Position numbers and translations under genes: made by a program
Part shown: positions 1 to 7,840 of the stretch, in pieces
Layout of the letters: every line of letters begins with the position of its first letter
Numbering within the stretch: position 1 is the first letter of the stretch
Notes under the pieces: model-generated
The model's input: only the letters and a program-made list of their open reading frames with translations
What the model was told of the DNA's origin: nothing
Databases searched by the model: none
Source: Schaalia odontolytica
GTDB taxonomy: Bacteria > Actinomycetota > Actinomycetes > Actinomycetales > Actinomycetaceae
Reading direction: 5' to 3'
NCBI RefSeq assembly: GCF_031191545.1
Contig: NZ_CP133472.1
Location: forward strand, 2,108,001 to 2,172,000
Length of the DNA: 64,000 nucleotides

Positions 1-93
1 GAAGCCGATCCGACGCTGGAGAGACACCCGGACCTGGCGCGTGCCCTGCGCGGCGCATCCGAGGGCCAGGTCGAGTGGATGCAACGCTCCTAA
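1..93 (+). CDS. recG: ATP-dependent DNA helicase RecG, C-terminal end (partial)
   Basis: The window opens inside a reading frame that ends with TAA at 91-93 and gives 30 residues including LERHPDLARAL and the end VEWMQRS. A D-x-L-x-x-HP-x-L pattern near the C-terminus is typical of RecG, the helicase that reverses stalled forks and unwinds Holliday junctions. recG directly before rsmD-coaD is a conserved actinobacterial order. Only the tail is visible and it holds no catalytic motif, so the name rests on this short match and on context. Confidence 0.6.
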   Translation, partial: EADPTLERHPDLARALRGASEGQVEWMQRS

Positions 94-104
94 GGCCCGC
101 CCGG

Positions 105-110
105 TAGGGT
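105..110 (+). promoter_or_regulatory. -10-like hexamer, possible leaderless start of rsmD
   Basis: TAGGGT (TANNNT type) is followed by exactly six bases and then the rsmD ATG at 117. There is no convincing Shine-Dalgarno. This is the geometry of actinobacterial leaderless promoters, where transcription starts at the A of ATG. The call is inferred from spacing alone. Confidence 0.35.
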
Positions 111-116
111 AGAGCC

Positions 117-755
117 ATGACCAGGATCGTCGCAGGTAGTGCCAAGGGCCGCAGCCTCGCCGTGCCCAAGTCCGGCACACGTCCCACGTCCGAGCGCGTG
201 CGCGAGGCCCTCTTTTCGCGCCTCGACCACATGAACGTCCTCGCTGGGACCACCGTCTTGGACCTGTACGCCGGGACGGGCGCACTCGGCCTGGAAGCCC
301 TGTCGCGCGGTAGCGCTCACGCAACCCTCGTCGAAAAAGCGTCGTCGGCGGCGCGCGTCGCATCCGCCAACGTCCGCTCGACGGGCCTACCCGCCCGCGT
401 CATCACGGCAGACGCACGCTCCTTTCTCGCCGCACGCACCGGGGAGGAACTACGCGGAGACATCGACCTGGTCTTCATCGATCCGCCCTACGACATCGCC
501 GAGGCCGACATGACCTCCGTGCTGTCCTCGCTCGGCCCGTGGATCGGCCCCGACGCACTGGTCGTCGTGGAGCGATCGACCCGAGCTCCCGCTCCGACGT
601 GGCCCCCGTTCCTCGTCCTCGAGGATCAGCGAACATGGGGTGAAACCGTCGCCTACTTTGCCGGTCCGCCGCTGCCCAAGAACGAACCCGAGGACGGTGC
701 CGATGCGGTCGCGGACGCCCCGACCTCGTCGGCCAACGTGGAGGAAACTCGATGA
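117..755 (+). CDS. rsmD: 16S rRNA (guanine(966)-N(2))-methyltransferase RsmD
   Basis: A 212-residue SAM-dependent methyltransferase. The SAM-binding motif I is DLYAGTGALGLEALSRG (about residues 43-60) and the N-methyltransferase catalytic motif is DPPYD (about 122-126). RsmD methylates G966 of 16S rRNA in the assembling small subunit. The N-terminal MTRIVAGSAKGRSL matches the family start, and length is close to the usual 180-200 with an Ala/Asp-rich tail. Its stop overlaps the coaD start (ATGA at 752-755), so the two are translationally coupled. A TAGGGT hexamer six bases before the ATG suggests a leaderless transcript. Confidence 0.95.
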   Translation: MTRIVAGSAKGRSLAVPKSGTRPTSERVREALFSRLDHMNVLAGTTVLDLYAGTGALGLEALSRGSAHATLVEKASSAARVASANVRSTGLPARVITADARSFLAARTGEELRGDIDLVFIDPPYDIAEADMTSVLSSLGPWIGPDALVVVERSTRAPAPTWPPFLVLEDQRTWGETVAYFAGPPLPKNEPEDGADAVADAPTSSANVEETR

Positions 756-1222
756 TCGCACTGTTCCCCGGCTCTTTCGACCCCTTCACGAACGGTCATC
801 TCGATGTCGCCGAGCGCGTCTGCGCCATCGCCGAGCGTCTCATCATCGGCGTCGGCACCAACCCCGCTAAGCGCGGCCTCATTGATCCTGACCGGCGGGT
901 CGCGCTCATTGAAGAAGCCACCGCTCACCTGACGGGCGTTGAGGTGGTCCTCCTGCAGGGGGCAACGATGGACGAGGCCGCCCGGCTCGGTGCAACCCTC
1001 ATCGTCAAGGGGGTACGCTCATCCATCGACCTCGACTACGAGGCACCGCAGGCCGTCTTTAACGATGAGGTCGGCGGCATCGACACCTGGTGGATCCCGA
1101 CCCGTCCCGCCCTTGCGCACGTCTCATCGAGCGCCATCCGGGAGTTATTGGGTCTCAAAAAGGATATTTCTCGGTATGTCCCGCCAGCGGTTGAGCGATA
1201 TCTGACCGACAATAGAAGCTGA
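752..1222 (+). CDS. coaD: Phosphopantetheine adenylyltransferase CoaD
   Basis: A 156-residue nucleotidyltransferase that converts 4'-phosphopantetheine and ATP to dephospho-CoA, the penultimate step of CoA synthesis. The N-terminus GSFDPFTNGH carries the T/HxGH ATP-binding motif (T13-H16), and the ISRYVPPAVERYL end is typical of CoaD (SSSAIRELLxxGxDxSxYVP region). Length fits the family (about 160). The start overlaps the rsmD stop by 4 bp. Confidence 0.97.
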   Translation: MIALFPGSFDPFTNGHLDVAERVCAIAERLIIGVGTNPAKRGLIDPDRRVALIEEATAHLTGVEVVLLQGATMDEAARLGATLIVKGVRSSIDLDYEAPQAVFNDEVGGIDTWWIPTRPALAHVSSSAIRELLGLKKDISRYVPPAVERYLTDNRS

Positions 1223-1252
1223 ATCATGCCCGGTGGAACGCAGGAGGGAACC

Positions 1253-1963
1253 ATGGCTGACACGACCGACAACCAGACTCAGGATGAGTGGAACGAGGAA
1301 ACCGTCTACGGTCCGTCCACGGTGATTGCCGCCCTCGATCAGATCGAGGACCTCGTCGAGTCTTCGCGCACCGTTCCCCTCTCCGCTTCGATCGTGATCA
1401 ACAAGGCCGAGCTGCTCGACCTGCTGGATCAGGCGCGCGAGGCCCTGCCGGAAGACCTCGTCGCCGCCGACGCTGTCGTTGCGGATGCGGACGCGGTCCT
1501 GGGACGGGCGGACTCGGCTGCGGAAACCCGCATTGCCGAGGCGAACTCGCGTGCGTCTTCGACCCTCGATCAGGCCAACGAGCGTGCCGCGCAGATTCTC
1601 TCTGACGCGGAGGAAGAGGCTGAGCGCACGCGCTCTCGCGCAGACGATGAAGCGACCGCTGTTGTTTCTCAGGCGCGTTCGGACGCCGAGGCTGCGATCG
1701 CCGATGCAAACGCGCAGGCAGCTCGCATCGTCTCCACCGAAAACATCGTGCGCATGGCTGAGGATCGCGCGCGTGAGATCGTCTCCGATGCGAAGCGATC
1801 GGCAGCCGCGCTGCGCGAGGGTGCCGACGACTACGTCGCGAGTTCCCTCGACGAGCTCTCCCACCTCATCTCCGATCTGGCACGCCGCACGGATGCCGGC
1901 CGCCGCGCGATCGCCGAGCGTCGTGGCGTCGACGTCACCGATGTGGACCTGACCAATGAGTGA
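1253..1963 (+). CDS. DivIVA-like / coiled-coil protein between coaD and yceD
   Basis: A 236-residue acidic protein dominated by Ala/Glu/Arg heptads (about residues 80-215), predicted to form a long coiled coil, after a short ordered N-terminus (VYGPSTVIAALDQIEDLVES). Actinobacteria often carry such a DivIVA- or ATP-synthase-b-like protein between coaD and yceD; its exact role is not established. I chose ATG 1253 because AGGAGGG at 1242-1248 is well placed before it; the in-frame ATG at 1226 has no such site. It overlaps yceD by 8 bp. No transmembrane segment or enzymatic motif was seen. Confidence 0.75.
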   Translation: MADTTDNQTQDEWNEETVYGPSTVIAALDQIEDLVESSRTVPLSASIVINKAELLDLLDQAREALPEDLVAADAVVADADAVLGRADSAAETRIAEANSRASSTLDQANERAAQILSDAEEEAERTRSRADDEATAVVSQARSDAEAAIADANAQAARIVSTENIVRMAEDRAREIVSDAKRSAAALREGADDYVASSLDELSHLISDLARRTDAGRRAIAERRGVDVTDVDLTNE

Positions 1964-2525
1964 CCAGACGCTGGTTCTGCCCCTGGCGCGCCTGCCTCGC
2001 ACGCTCGGGTCCACCCTGCACGAGGACCTTCAGTGGGTCACCCCCGATGACATGGGCACACCCTCCATGTCAGCAGTTCCGGGCGTGCCGCTGGATATCT
2101 CCGTGGATATGACCAGCGTCGAGGACGGCGTTCTCGTCCAGCTGGCTACCTCCGTCGACCTGGTTGGAGAATGCGTACGCTGCCTCGACGAGGTTCGCGA
2201 CCATCACGACATCGTCAGTACGGAGGTCTACTTCGAGCCAGGTTCTCCCGCCCTGACTCCTGCGGACGACGAGGACGACGAGGCCGAGGACCTGTTCGTC
2301 ATCGGCGAGCGCGACACGATCTGCATTGAGACCCAGCTGCGCGACGCGATCGTTCCCCTCGTGGACCCACGCCCGTTGTGCAGTGACGACTGCGCGGGCC
2401 TATGCGACGTGTGCGGCGAGAAGTGGGCAGATCTGCCCGAGGGGCACGACCACTTCGTCGTCGATCCGCGTCTGGCTTCCCTGGCATCCCTGCTGGGGGA
2501 GGAATCCGAGTCGGGGCGTGCCTGA
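1956..2525 (+). CDS. YceD/DUF177 family protein
   Basis: A 189-residue protein of the DUF177 family, linked in other bacteria to large rRNA accumulation and often encoded directly before rpmF. Visible features are CVRC in mid-protein (about residues 69-72), an acidic stretch (DDEDDEAEDLF), and a C-terminal cysteine cluster CSDDCAGLCDVCG, suggesting metal binding. It overlaps the upstream coiled-coil gene by 8 bp and the rnc start by 1 bp (TGATG at 2523-2527). Here rpmF is not between yceD and rnc, which is unusual. Confidence 0.88.
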   Translation: MSDQTLVLPLARLPRTLGSTLHEDLQWVTPDDMGTPSMSAVPGVPLDISVDMTSVEDGVLVQLATSVDLVGECVRCLDEVRDHHDIVSTEVYFEPGSPALTPADDEDDEAEDLFVIGERDTICIETQLRDAIVPLVDPRPLCSDDCAGLCDVCGEKWADLPEGHDHFVVDPRLASLASLLGEESESGRA

Positions 2526-3247
2526 TGGGACGATCAAAGCACCTGCCGGTACCGCCGCGCACCGATACCGACGCCCTCGTGGAAGCCTGGGGGACACACG
2601 TCGATGCGCCGCTTCTGCAGCTCGCACTCGTGCATCGTTCCTACGCGAACGAGGCCGGCGGGATTGCCAACAACGAGCGTCTCGAGTTCCTGGGTGACTC
2701 GGTGCTGTCGATCGTCGTCGCCCAAAAACTGTACGAGCAGTACCCGGACGTCGCCGAGTCGGACCTGTCGCGCATGCGCGCGGCCACCGTCTCGCAGCAG
2801 CCCCTCGCTGCGGCGGCCCGGCGAATCGGCTTGGGTGACTTCGTCTTCTTGGGTAAGGGGGAGTCGACCCACGGCGGGCGCGATAAGGACTCCATCCTGT
2901 CCGACACCTTCGAGGCTCTGATCGGCGCAACCTATTTGACGAGCGGCCTGGAAGAATCTCGCCGCGTCATCTTGGAGTGTCTGAGCTTCCTGCTCGTGGA
3001 TGCCCCCTCGCGCGGGCAGCACCAGGACTGGAAGACGATACTCATCGAGCACGCGCAGGCGCATGGCCTGGGCGGGGTCTCCTACGAGGTGGCGGGCCGG
3101 GGACCGGACCATCAGCGGGTGTTTACCGCGCAGGCCTTCGTCTCCGAGCGTTCGGATGCGATCGGGTCCGGGCAGGCCTCGTCGAAGAAACACGCGGAGA
3201 ACGCGGCCGCACAGGATGCGATGAGCCGCCTGTCTCCGGGGCAGTAG
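2525..3247 (+). CDS. rnc: Ribonuclease III
   Basis: A 240-residue dsRNA endonuclease for rRNA and mRNA processing. The catalytic signature NERLEFLGDSVL (about residues 44-55) and a second acidic motif DTFEALIGA (about 121-129) form the metal site. The C-terminal dsRNA-binding domain (about 160-236) contains DWKT and the basic SSKKHAENAAA helix. ATG 2525 overlaps the yceD stop by one base and gives a normal family length; longer in-frame extension would run through the yceD frame. Confidence 0.97.
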   Translation: MGRSKHLPVPPRTDTDALVEAWGTHVDAPLLQLALVHRSYANEAGGIANNERLEFLGDSVLSIVVAQKLYEQYPDVAESDLSRMRAATVSQQPLAAAARRIGLGDFVFLGKGESTHGGRDKDSILSDTFEALIGATYLTSGLEESRRVILECLSFLLVDAPSRGQHQDWKTILIEHAQAHGLGGVSYEVAGRGPDHQRVFTAQAFVSERSDAIGSGQASSKKHAENAAAQDAMSRLSPGQ

Positions 3248-3282
3248 AAGTAGTAGCTGAGGGCGTTCGTCCTCCCGACCGT

Positions 3283-3288
3283 TAGAAT
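3283..3288 (+). promoter_or_regulatory. -10-like hexamer, possible leaderless start of the response regulator
   Basis: TAGAAT sits seven bases before the GTG at 3296, with no clear ribosome-binding site between them. This suggests separate, leaderless transcription of the regulator after rnc. It is inferred from spacing. Confidence 0.35.
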
Positions 3289-3295
3289 CAGACAC

Positions 3296-3943
3296 GTGAG
3301 TGAAAATACCGCTGCGCGTACGCGCGTCATGATCGTCGACGATCACGAGATCGTTCGACGCGGCATTGCTGAGATCGTTGACCGAGACGAGGCGCTCGAG
3401 GTTGTCGCTGAGGCCGGGTCCGTTGCGGACGCGGTGCGTCGTGCCGACCTTGTGCGCCCCGACGTCATCCTCGTCGACCTGCAGCTGCCCGACGGCACGG
3501 GCATTGATATCATGAATCGCCTGCGTGCCGCTCATCCGCAGATCCTCCCGGTGGTCCTGACGTCCTTCGATGACGACGAGGCCTTGGCTGAGTCCCTGGA
3601 GGCAGGCGCGCGTGCGTATATCCTCAAGACTGTACGCGGTGCGGAGATCACGGATGTCATCAAGGCGGTCGCGGATGGTCGCGTTCTGCTCGACGAACGC
3701 ACTCTGACGCGTCGACGTGTCGACCACGAGGATCCGACGGCTGATCTGACGCCTTCGGAGCGCAAGGTCCTGGACCTGATTGGTGATGGCCTGTCGAACC
3801 GCGAGATCGGAGAGAAGCTCGGTGTTGCGGAGAAGACCGTGAAGAACCACATCACGTCTCTGCTGTCCAAGATGGGCCTGCAGCGTCGCACGCAGGTCGC
3901 CGCCTGGGTTGCCGGACAGAGGGCTGCCGCGTGGCGTAACTGA
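3296..3943 (+). CDS. DevR/NarL-family response regulator
   Basis: A 215-residue two-component regulator. The receiver domain (about residues 9-125) has the acidic pair D15-D16, phospho-acceptor D61 (VDLQLPDGTG) and K109. The C-terminal LuxR-type helix-turn-helix (about 148-205) includes LTPSERKVLDLIGDGLSNRE and a DevR/DosR-like recognition segment (KTVKNHITSLLSKMGLQRRT). The likely partner is the DevS-like kinase at 7841-9487, separated from it by the fucosidase gene. Two DevR-box-like sites lie before cydA at 15743-15785. Pairing is inferred from domain type and proximity. Confidence 0.9.
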   Translation: MSENTAARTRVMIVDDHEIVRRGIAEIVDRDEALEVVAEAGSVADAVRRADLVRPDVILVDLQLPDGTGIDIMNRLRAAHPQILPVVLTSFDDDEALAESLEAGARAYILKTVRGAEITDVIKAVADGRVLLDERTLTRRRVDHEDPTADLTPSERKVLDLIGDGLSNREIGEKLGVAEKTVKNHITSLLSKMGLQRRTQVAAWVAGQRAAAWRN

Positions 3944-3982
3944 GCTACAGCCTCGTCCCTGCGGGGAGCGAGGACGATTGGA

Positions 3983-4005
3983 GCGGGTCGGATTATCCGG
4001 CCCGC
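3983..4005 (+). terminator. Hairpin after the response regulator
   Basis: A 9-bp stem (GCGGGTCGG at 3983-3991 with CCGGCCCGC at 3997-4005, one G-U pair) with a 5-nt loop, about 40 bp after the regulator stop. The downstream T-run is poor, as is common for actinobacterial terminators. Confidence 0.5.
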
Positions 4006-4065
4006 TTGTCGTGTCTCCCCGAGGTAGAAGCATGAATTGTACGGTCGTTGTAGTTTCGTTCTAAA

Positions 4066-4079
4066 CAGGGAAAACCCTG
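4066..4079. promoter_or_regulatory. Inverted repeat CAGGG-N4-CCCTG upstream of the fucosidase
   Basis: A perfect 5-bp inverted repeat with an AAAA spacer in the 255-bp non-coding region before the fucosidase. It could be an operator. The regulator is unknown. Confidence 0.3.
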
Positions 4080-4141
4080 ATTTGTGAGAAAGCTACCATC
4101 AAACTGGTTCATGGATAAGTCCCGTGGGGTAACGTACGCCT

Positions 4142-4161
4142 CATCCTCATTGTTGAGGATG
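4142..4161. promoter_or_regulatory. Perfect 8-bp inverted repeat before the fucosidase start
   Basis: CATCCTCA at 4142-4149 and TGAGGATG at 4154-4161 form a perfect 20-bp palindrome with a 4-nt spacer, ending 37 bp before the GTG start. It may be an operator for a dimeric repressor or a leader hairpin. LacI- and GntR-type sugar regulators commonly bind such sites; no regulator gene is adjacent. Confidence 0.4.
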
Positions 4162-4198
4162 GACACCGTCGTCCACCGTCCCCCTGAAAGGATCCCCC

Positions 4199-7100
4199 GT
4201 GAACCTCAAGCGAACGCTTGCCGGTTGTGCGGTTGCCGCGGCAATGGTGCTCGCACCCATGAGCGCCCCTGCCTTCGCCGACGCGCCACCAACGCCCACC
4301 GGTATCCCCGCAGCTGTCCCTCTCAGCTCAACCCCCAAGATCGCCAAGTGGCAGGAACTCCAGTACGGAATGTTCATGCACTTCGGTGTCTACTCCGTCT
4401 ACGGCGGCTACTACAACGGTCATCGGCAAGCCATGGGCTACCCCGAACAGATCAAGGCATGGGAGAAAATCCCCACCGACGACTACCTGCTCAAGGCCAA
4501 GGACCTCGCCGCCAACTTTGACGCCGCGGCTATCTGCAAGACGGCCCACGACTCGGGTATGAAATACCTGATGATCACGTCGAAGCACCACGACGGCTTC
4601 GCCATGTGGGACACGAAGACGACCGACTACAACATCGTCAAGCAATCCAACTACGGCAAGGACCCGATGAAGGAGCTGTCGACCGAATGCAACAAGCTCG
4701 GGGTCAAGCTCGCCTTCTACTTCTCCATCATCGACTGGACGAAACAGACCCCCGAGCCCTACGGCAACGTCAACCCCATCGATGAAGATCTGATGACGAC
4801 CGTCATCAAGCCCCAGCTGACCGAGCTCCTCACCAACTACGGCCCGATCGCCGAGCTCTGGTTCGACATGGGCGGCCCCACCGCCGAGCAGTCCCAGCGC
4901 ATGGCCCAGTGGGTTCACGAACTCCAGCCCGAGACGATGGTGAACTCGCGCGTGTGGAACAAGGCCGGTGACTTCGAGGTCGGCGGCGACAACTCGGTGA
5001 CCACCGACTTCCACATGGGTCCATGGGAATCGATCCGCTCTATTTTCCCTGCCTGCTGGGGCTACTGCTCGTGGGCGAACCGCGACGCGAACGCGAAGAG
5101 CTACAAGGAACGCGAGCTGGTCAACAACCTGATCGGCACCGTTGCCTCGGGCGGCCAGTTCGCATACAACATCGGTCCCAAGGGCGATGGCACCATCGAC
5201 GAGTTCGACTCGGGCGTCGTCACCGAGGTCGGCCAGTGGATGGCACGCCACCCCGACGCCATCACGGGCGCACGCCCGACCTGGTTCCCCGCACCCAACT
5301 GGGGCAAGGTCATGACCAAGGGCAACGACCTGTACTTCTTCCCCGAACTGTGGAGCCCCGGCAAGACACTGACCCTTCCCGGCGTGGGTGGACACGTCAC
5401 CGGAGTGACCGTGGACGGGACTGAGCGTGCCCTCGAATACAAACAGGACGGCACGACCCTGACGGTCACCATGTCCGGCGACAACCCCGAGCCGAGCCTG
5501 CGTCCCGTCATTAAGGTCACCTTCGACGCCGCTCCCACCTACGTACCCACCCAGACGGTGACCGCCGTTGATGGCGCGACGATATCGTCCGAGCAGTTCT
5601 TCGCACGAGCCTCCGCGTTGCGTTACTCCGGCGCACAGGCATACGACGCCTACCTTGTGAACAAGACGGACAAGGCCATCACCGACCTGACACTGAAGTT
5701 CTCGGGCAACTTCTCGCCGACCACCACCTACAAGATCACCCTCGGCGAGAAGTCTGTTGAGGCGACCGGCGCTCAGATCGAGGCCGGCGAGGTCGGAGAG
5801 GGACTCGCTCTCGAGCCGCACAAGATCACGCCCCTGCGCCTGGAGCTGGCGCACCCCTCCTACTACGCCGACCCGATTGGTCTGCACTCCGTGAGCGCAA
5901 CGGTGCATGTCTACGGAGACAACGCCGCCACGCAGCCTCCCGTCATTGCCACCGATCCCTCCTCGGTCTCAGTCAAGGCGGGGGAGAGCGCCACCTTCAC
6001 CGTCGTGGCCTCGGGCCGCCCGGCCGCCACCATTCAGTGGTACCGCGTCCCCAAGGGATCGACCGAAGGCACGGCGATTGACGGCGCGACCGGTGCCATG
6101 TACACCCTGACGACGACGCTAGAGGATGACGGCGCGCAGTTCTACGCAGTCGCGACGAACGCCAACGGATCCGTCACCTCGCAGCGTGCGACCCTGACCG
6201 TCACCAAGGGCAGCGATAACCTCGCCCTCAACAAGACGGCGTCCATGTCGTCGATGGGCTGGGGAGGCACCGCCTCGCGCGCCGTTGACGGTGACACGGA
6301 CGGCGTGTGGGATCACGGATCGGTGGCCCACACGGGCAAGCAGGCGAACCCCTGGTGGGAGGTCGACCTCGGCGAGAACCACCCCCTCGGCGTCGTGAAC
6401 GTCTGGAACCGTTCCTCCTCCGACAACTGCCAGGGAGTCTCCTGCGATCAGCGCCTGCACGACTTCTGGGTTGTGGCCTCCACTGAGCATCTTTCCGATA
6501 CCTTCAACCCGGCCTCTGCCGGTGCGGTGGACGGCGTCCACATGATCAAGGTTGACGGGGTCGGTGGCCGCCCGAGCGCGGTCGACTTTGAGGGTTTCGA
6601 GGCACGTTATATCCGCGTCATCCAGCCCACCGAATTCGGTGAGTTCGCGCTTGCGGAGGTTGAGGCGTTTGCTCCCGCCACACCGACCCCGGATCCGCAG
6701 GAGCAGGAGCCCCCAGCCTTCGCGCCGCTGACGGTCACCGCTAATCCGGCTGCGGATGCGCAGATCTCTGGCGACGGAGCTTTCCGTACCGTGACGGCCA
6801 AGGAAGGAACCGAGGTCACGATCAAGGCCGAGGTCAGTGGCAAGCCCGCGCCTGCCCTCTTCTGGCAGATCAAGCGTCAGGGCTCGGACTCGTGGGCCAT
6901 CCTGGACGACGAGAATGGTCCCGAGCTGACCCTCACGATTGACGGTGAGAACAACGGTTCGGTCATCCGGGTGATGGCAATGAACGAGGCCGGGGTTGCG
7001 GAGTCTGGCCTCGTGGCCCTCGCACTGGCCGACGAGCCTTCGCCGGAGCCCGAGCCTAGCCCGGATCCGACCCCTGACCCGGTTCCTACCCCTGATCCGG

Positions 7101-7735
7101 CCCCTGTGCCTGATCACACGGTGGGGACGTGGATGAACGACGGAGTCGGCTGGTGGTGGAAGATCACCGGCGGTGGCTACGCCAAGAACGAGACCCTCAT
7201 CCTCGGTGGTTCCGTGTACCGTTTCGATCAGAACGGCTACATGCTCAGCGGTTGGGTGTACTGGGACGGCGCGTGGCATTACCACAACGGTGACGGTGCG
7301 CAGATGACCGGCTGGGCGAACCTGGGAGGGGCCTGGTTCTACCTGATGCCCGACAGCGGTGCGATGGTCACGGGCTGGCACATGGTGGAGAACAAGTGGT
7401 TCTACTTTGCTGCCAACGGAGTGATGAGTACCGGCTGGCTCCACGTGAACGGACAGTGGTACTACTTGGATCCTAGCGGCGCGATGCACACCGGTTGGCT
7501 CCAGCTGGGCTCGCACTGGTACTTCATGAGCGAGCGCGGTGCCATGACCATCGGTTGGAGGCCTGTGGGGAGCGCCTGGTACTACTTTGGTGCCTCGGGC
7601 CAGATGTCCACCGGATGGCAGCAGATCAGCGGTGCCTGGTACTACTTCGGCACCGGAGGCGATATGTACACGGGCCGCCACTGGATCGGCTGGCGCTGGT
7701 ACACCTTCGGCAGCGACGGGCAGTGGCTGGGATGA
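4199..7735 (+). CDS. Secreted multidomain alpha-L-fucosidase (GH29) with GW-type cell-surface repeats
   Basis: A 1178-residue exported enzyme predicted to release L-fucose from glycans. Order: signal peptide (1-27, AFA-D cleavage); GH29 catalytic domain (about 45-350) with the family motif KHHDGF (129-134) and a nucleophile candidate D223 in LWFDMGG; Ig-like domain (about 580-670); F5/8-type-C/fucolectin-like sugar-binding domain (about 674-820, starting NLALNKTA); second Ig-like domain (about 842-945); Pro/Asp linker (about 947-975); then a lead block and about eight 20-residue GW-x-W-Y repeats (976-1178) like choline-binding modules. The GTG start has GAAAGGA at 4186-4192. It is a single gene flanked by terminators and splits the regulator from its likely kinase. 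The acid/base residue was not identified. Confidence 0.92.
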   Translation: MNLKRTLAGCAVAAAMVLAPMSAPAFADAPPTPTGIPAAVPLSSTPKIAKWQELQYGMFMHFGVYSVYGGYYNGHRQAMGYPEQIKAWEKIPTDDYLLKAKDLAANFDAAAICKTAHDSGMKYLMITSKHHDGFAMWDTKTTDYNIVKQSNYGKDPMKELSTECNKLGVKLAFYFSIIDWTKQTPEPYGNVNPIDEDLMTTVIKPQLTELLTNYGPIAELWFDMGGPTAEQSQRMAQWVHELQPETMVNSRVWNKAGDFEVGGDNSVTTDFHMGPWESIRSIFPACWGYCSWANRDANAKSYKERELVNNLIGTVASGGQFAYNIGPKGDGTIDEFDSGVVTEVGQWMARHPDAITGARPTWFPAPNWGKVMTKGNDLYFFPELWSPGKTLTLPGVGGHVTGVTVDGTERALEYKQDGTTLTVTMSGDNPEPSLRPVIKVTFDAAPTYVPTQTVTAVDGATISSEQFFARASALRYSGAQAYDAYLVNKTDKAITDLTLKFSGNFSPTTTYKITLGEKSVEATGAQIEAGEVGEGLALEPHKITPLRLELAHPSYYADPIGLHSVSATVHVYGDNAATQPPVIATDPSSVSVKAGESATFTVVASGRPAATIQWYRVPKGSTEGTAIDGATGAMYTLTTTLEDDGAQFYAVATNANGSVTSQRATLTVTKGSDNLALNKTASMSSMGWGGTASRAVDGDTDGVWDHGSVAHTGKQANPWWEVDLGENHPLGVVNVWNRSSSDNCQGVSCDQRLHDFWVVASTEHLSDTFNPASAGAVDGVHMIKVDGVGGRPSAVDFEGFEARYIRVIQPTEFGEFALAEVEAFAPATPTPDPQEQEPPAFAPLTVTANPAADAQISGDGAFRTVTAKEGTEVTIKAEVSGKPAPALFWQIKRQGSDSWAILDDENGPELTLTIDGENNGSVIRVMAMNEAGVAESGLVALALADEPSPEPEPSPDPTPDPVPTPDPAPVPDHTVGTWMNDGVGWWWKITGGGYAKNETLILGGSVYRFDQNGYMLSGWVYWDGAWHYHNGDGAQMTGWANLGGAWFYLMPDSGAMVTGWHMVENKWFYFAANGVMSTGWLHVNGQWYYLDPSGAMHTGWLQLGSHWYFMSERGAMTIGWRPVGSAWYYFGASGQMSTGWQQISGAWYYFGTGGDMYTGRHWIGWRWYTFGSDGQWLG

Positions 7736-7777
7736 TACTCAGCTGAGATCCGGGAGATAAACAGTTCTCGTACCAAT

Positions 7778-7820
7778 GCGGTGGGGGTGGAGTTCCAATC
7801 GGAACGTTCGCCCCCACCGC
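7778..7820. terminator. Bidirectional terminator between fucosidase and kinase genes
   Basis: A perfect 10-bp outer stem (GCGGTGGGGG at 7778-7787, CCCCCACCGC at 7811-7820) encloses a second stem (GTTCC/GGAAC). It lies between the converging fucosidase (+) and histidine kinase (-) genes, so it can serve both. Confidence 0.75.
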
Positions 7821-7840
7821 CATCTCTGCTTCGCGTGGGC

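Noticed and set aside
2534-4033. 499-residue minus-strand open frame across rnc and the response regulator
   Set aside because: It is antisense to two certain genes and its sequence is low-complexity Arg/Leu/Gly of the kind produced by high-GC shadows.
4066-4079. CAGGG-AAAA-CCCTG as a DevR box
   Set aside because: It lacks the GAC/GTC core and its spacing differs from the DevR consensus.
4328-5908. Long minus-strand open frame within the fucosidase
   Set aside because: Antisense shadow of the GH29 domain; no start site or motif.
6119-7681. 520-residue minus-strand open frame in the fucosidase tail
   Set aside because: Shadow of the repeat region; the same codon pattern repeats with the GW units.
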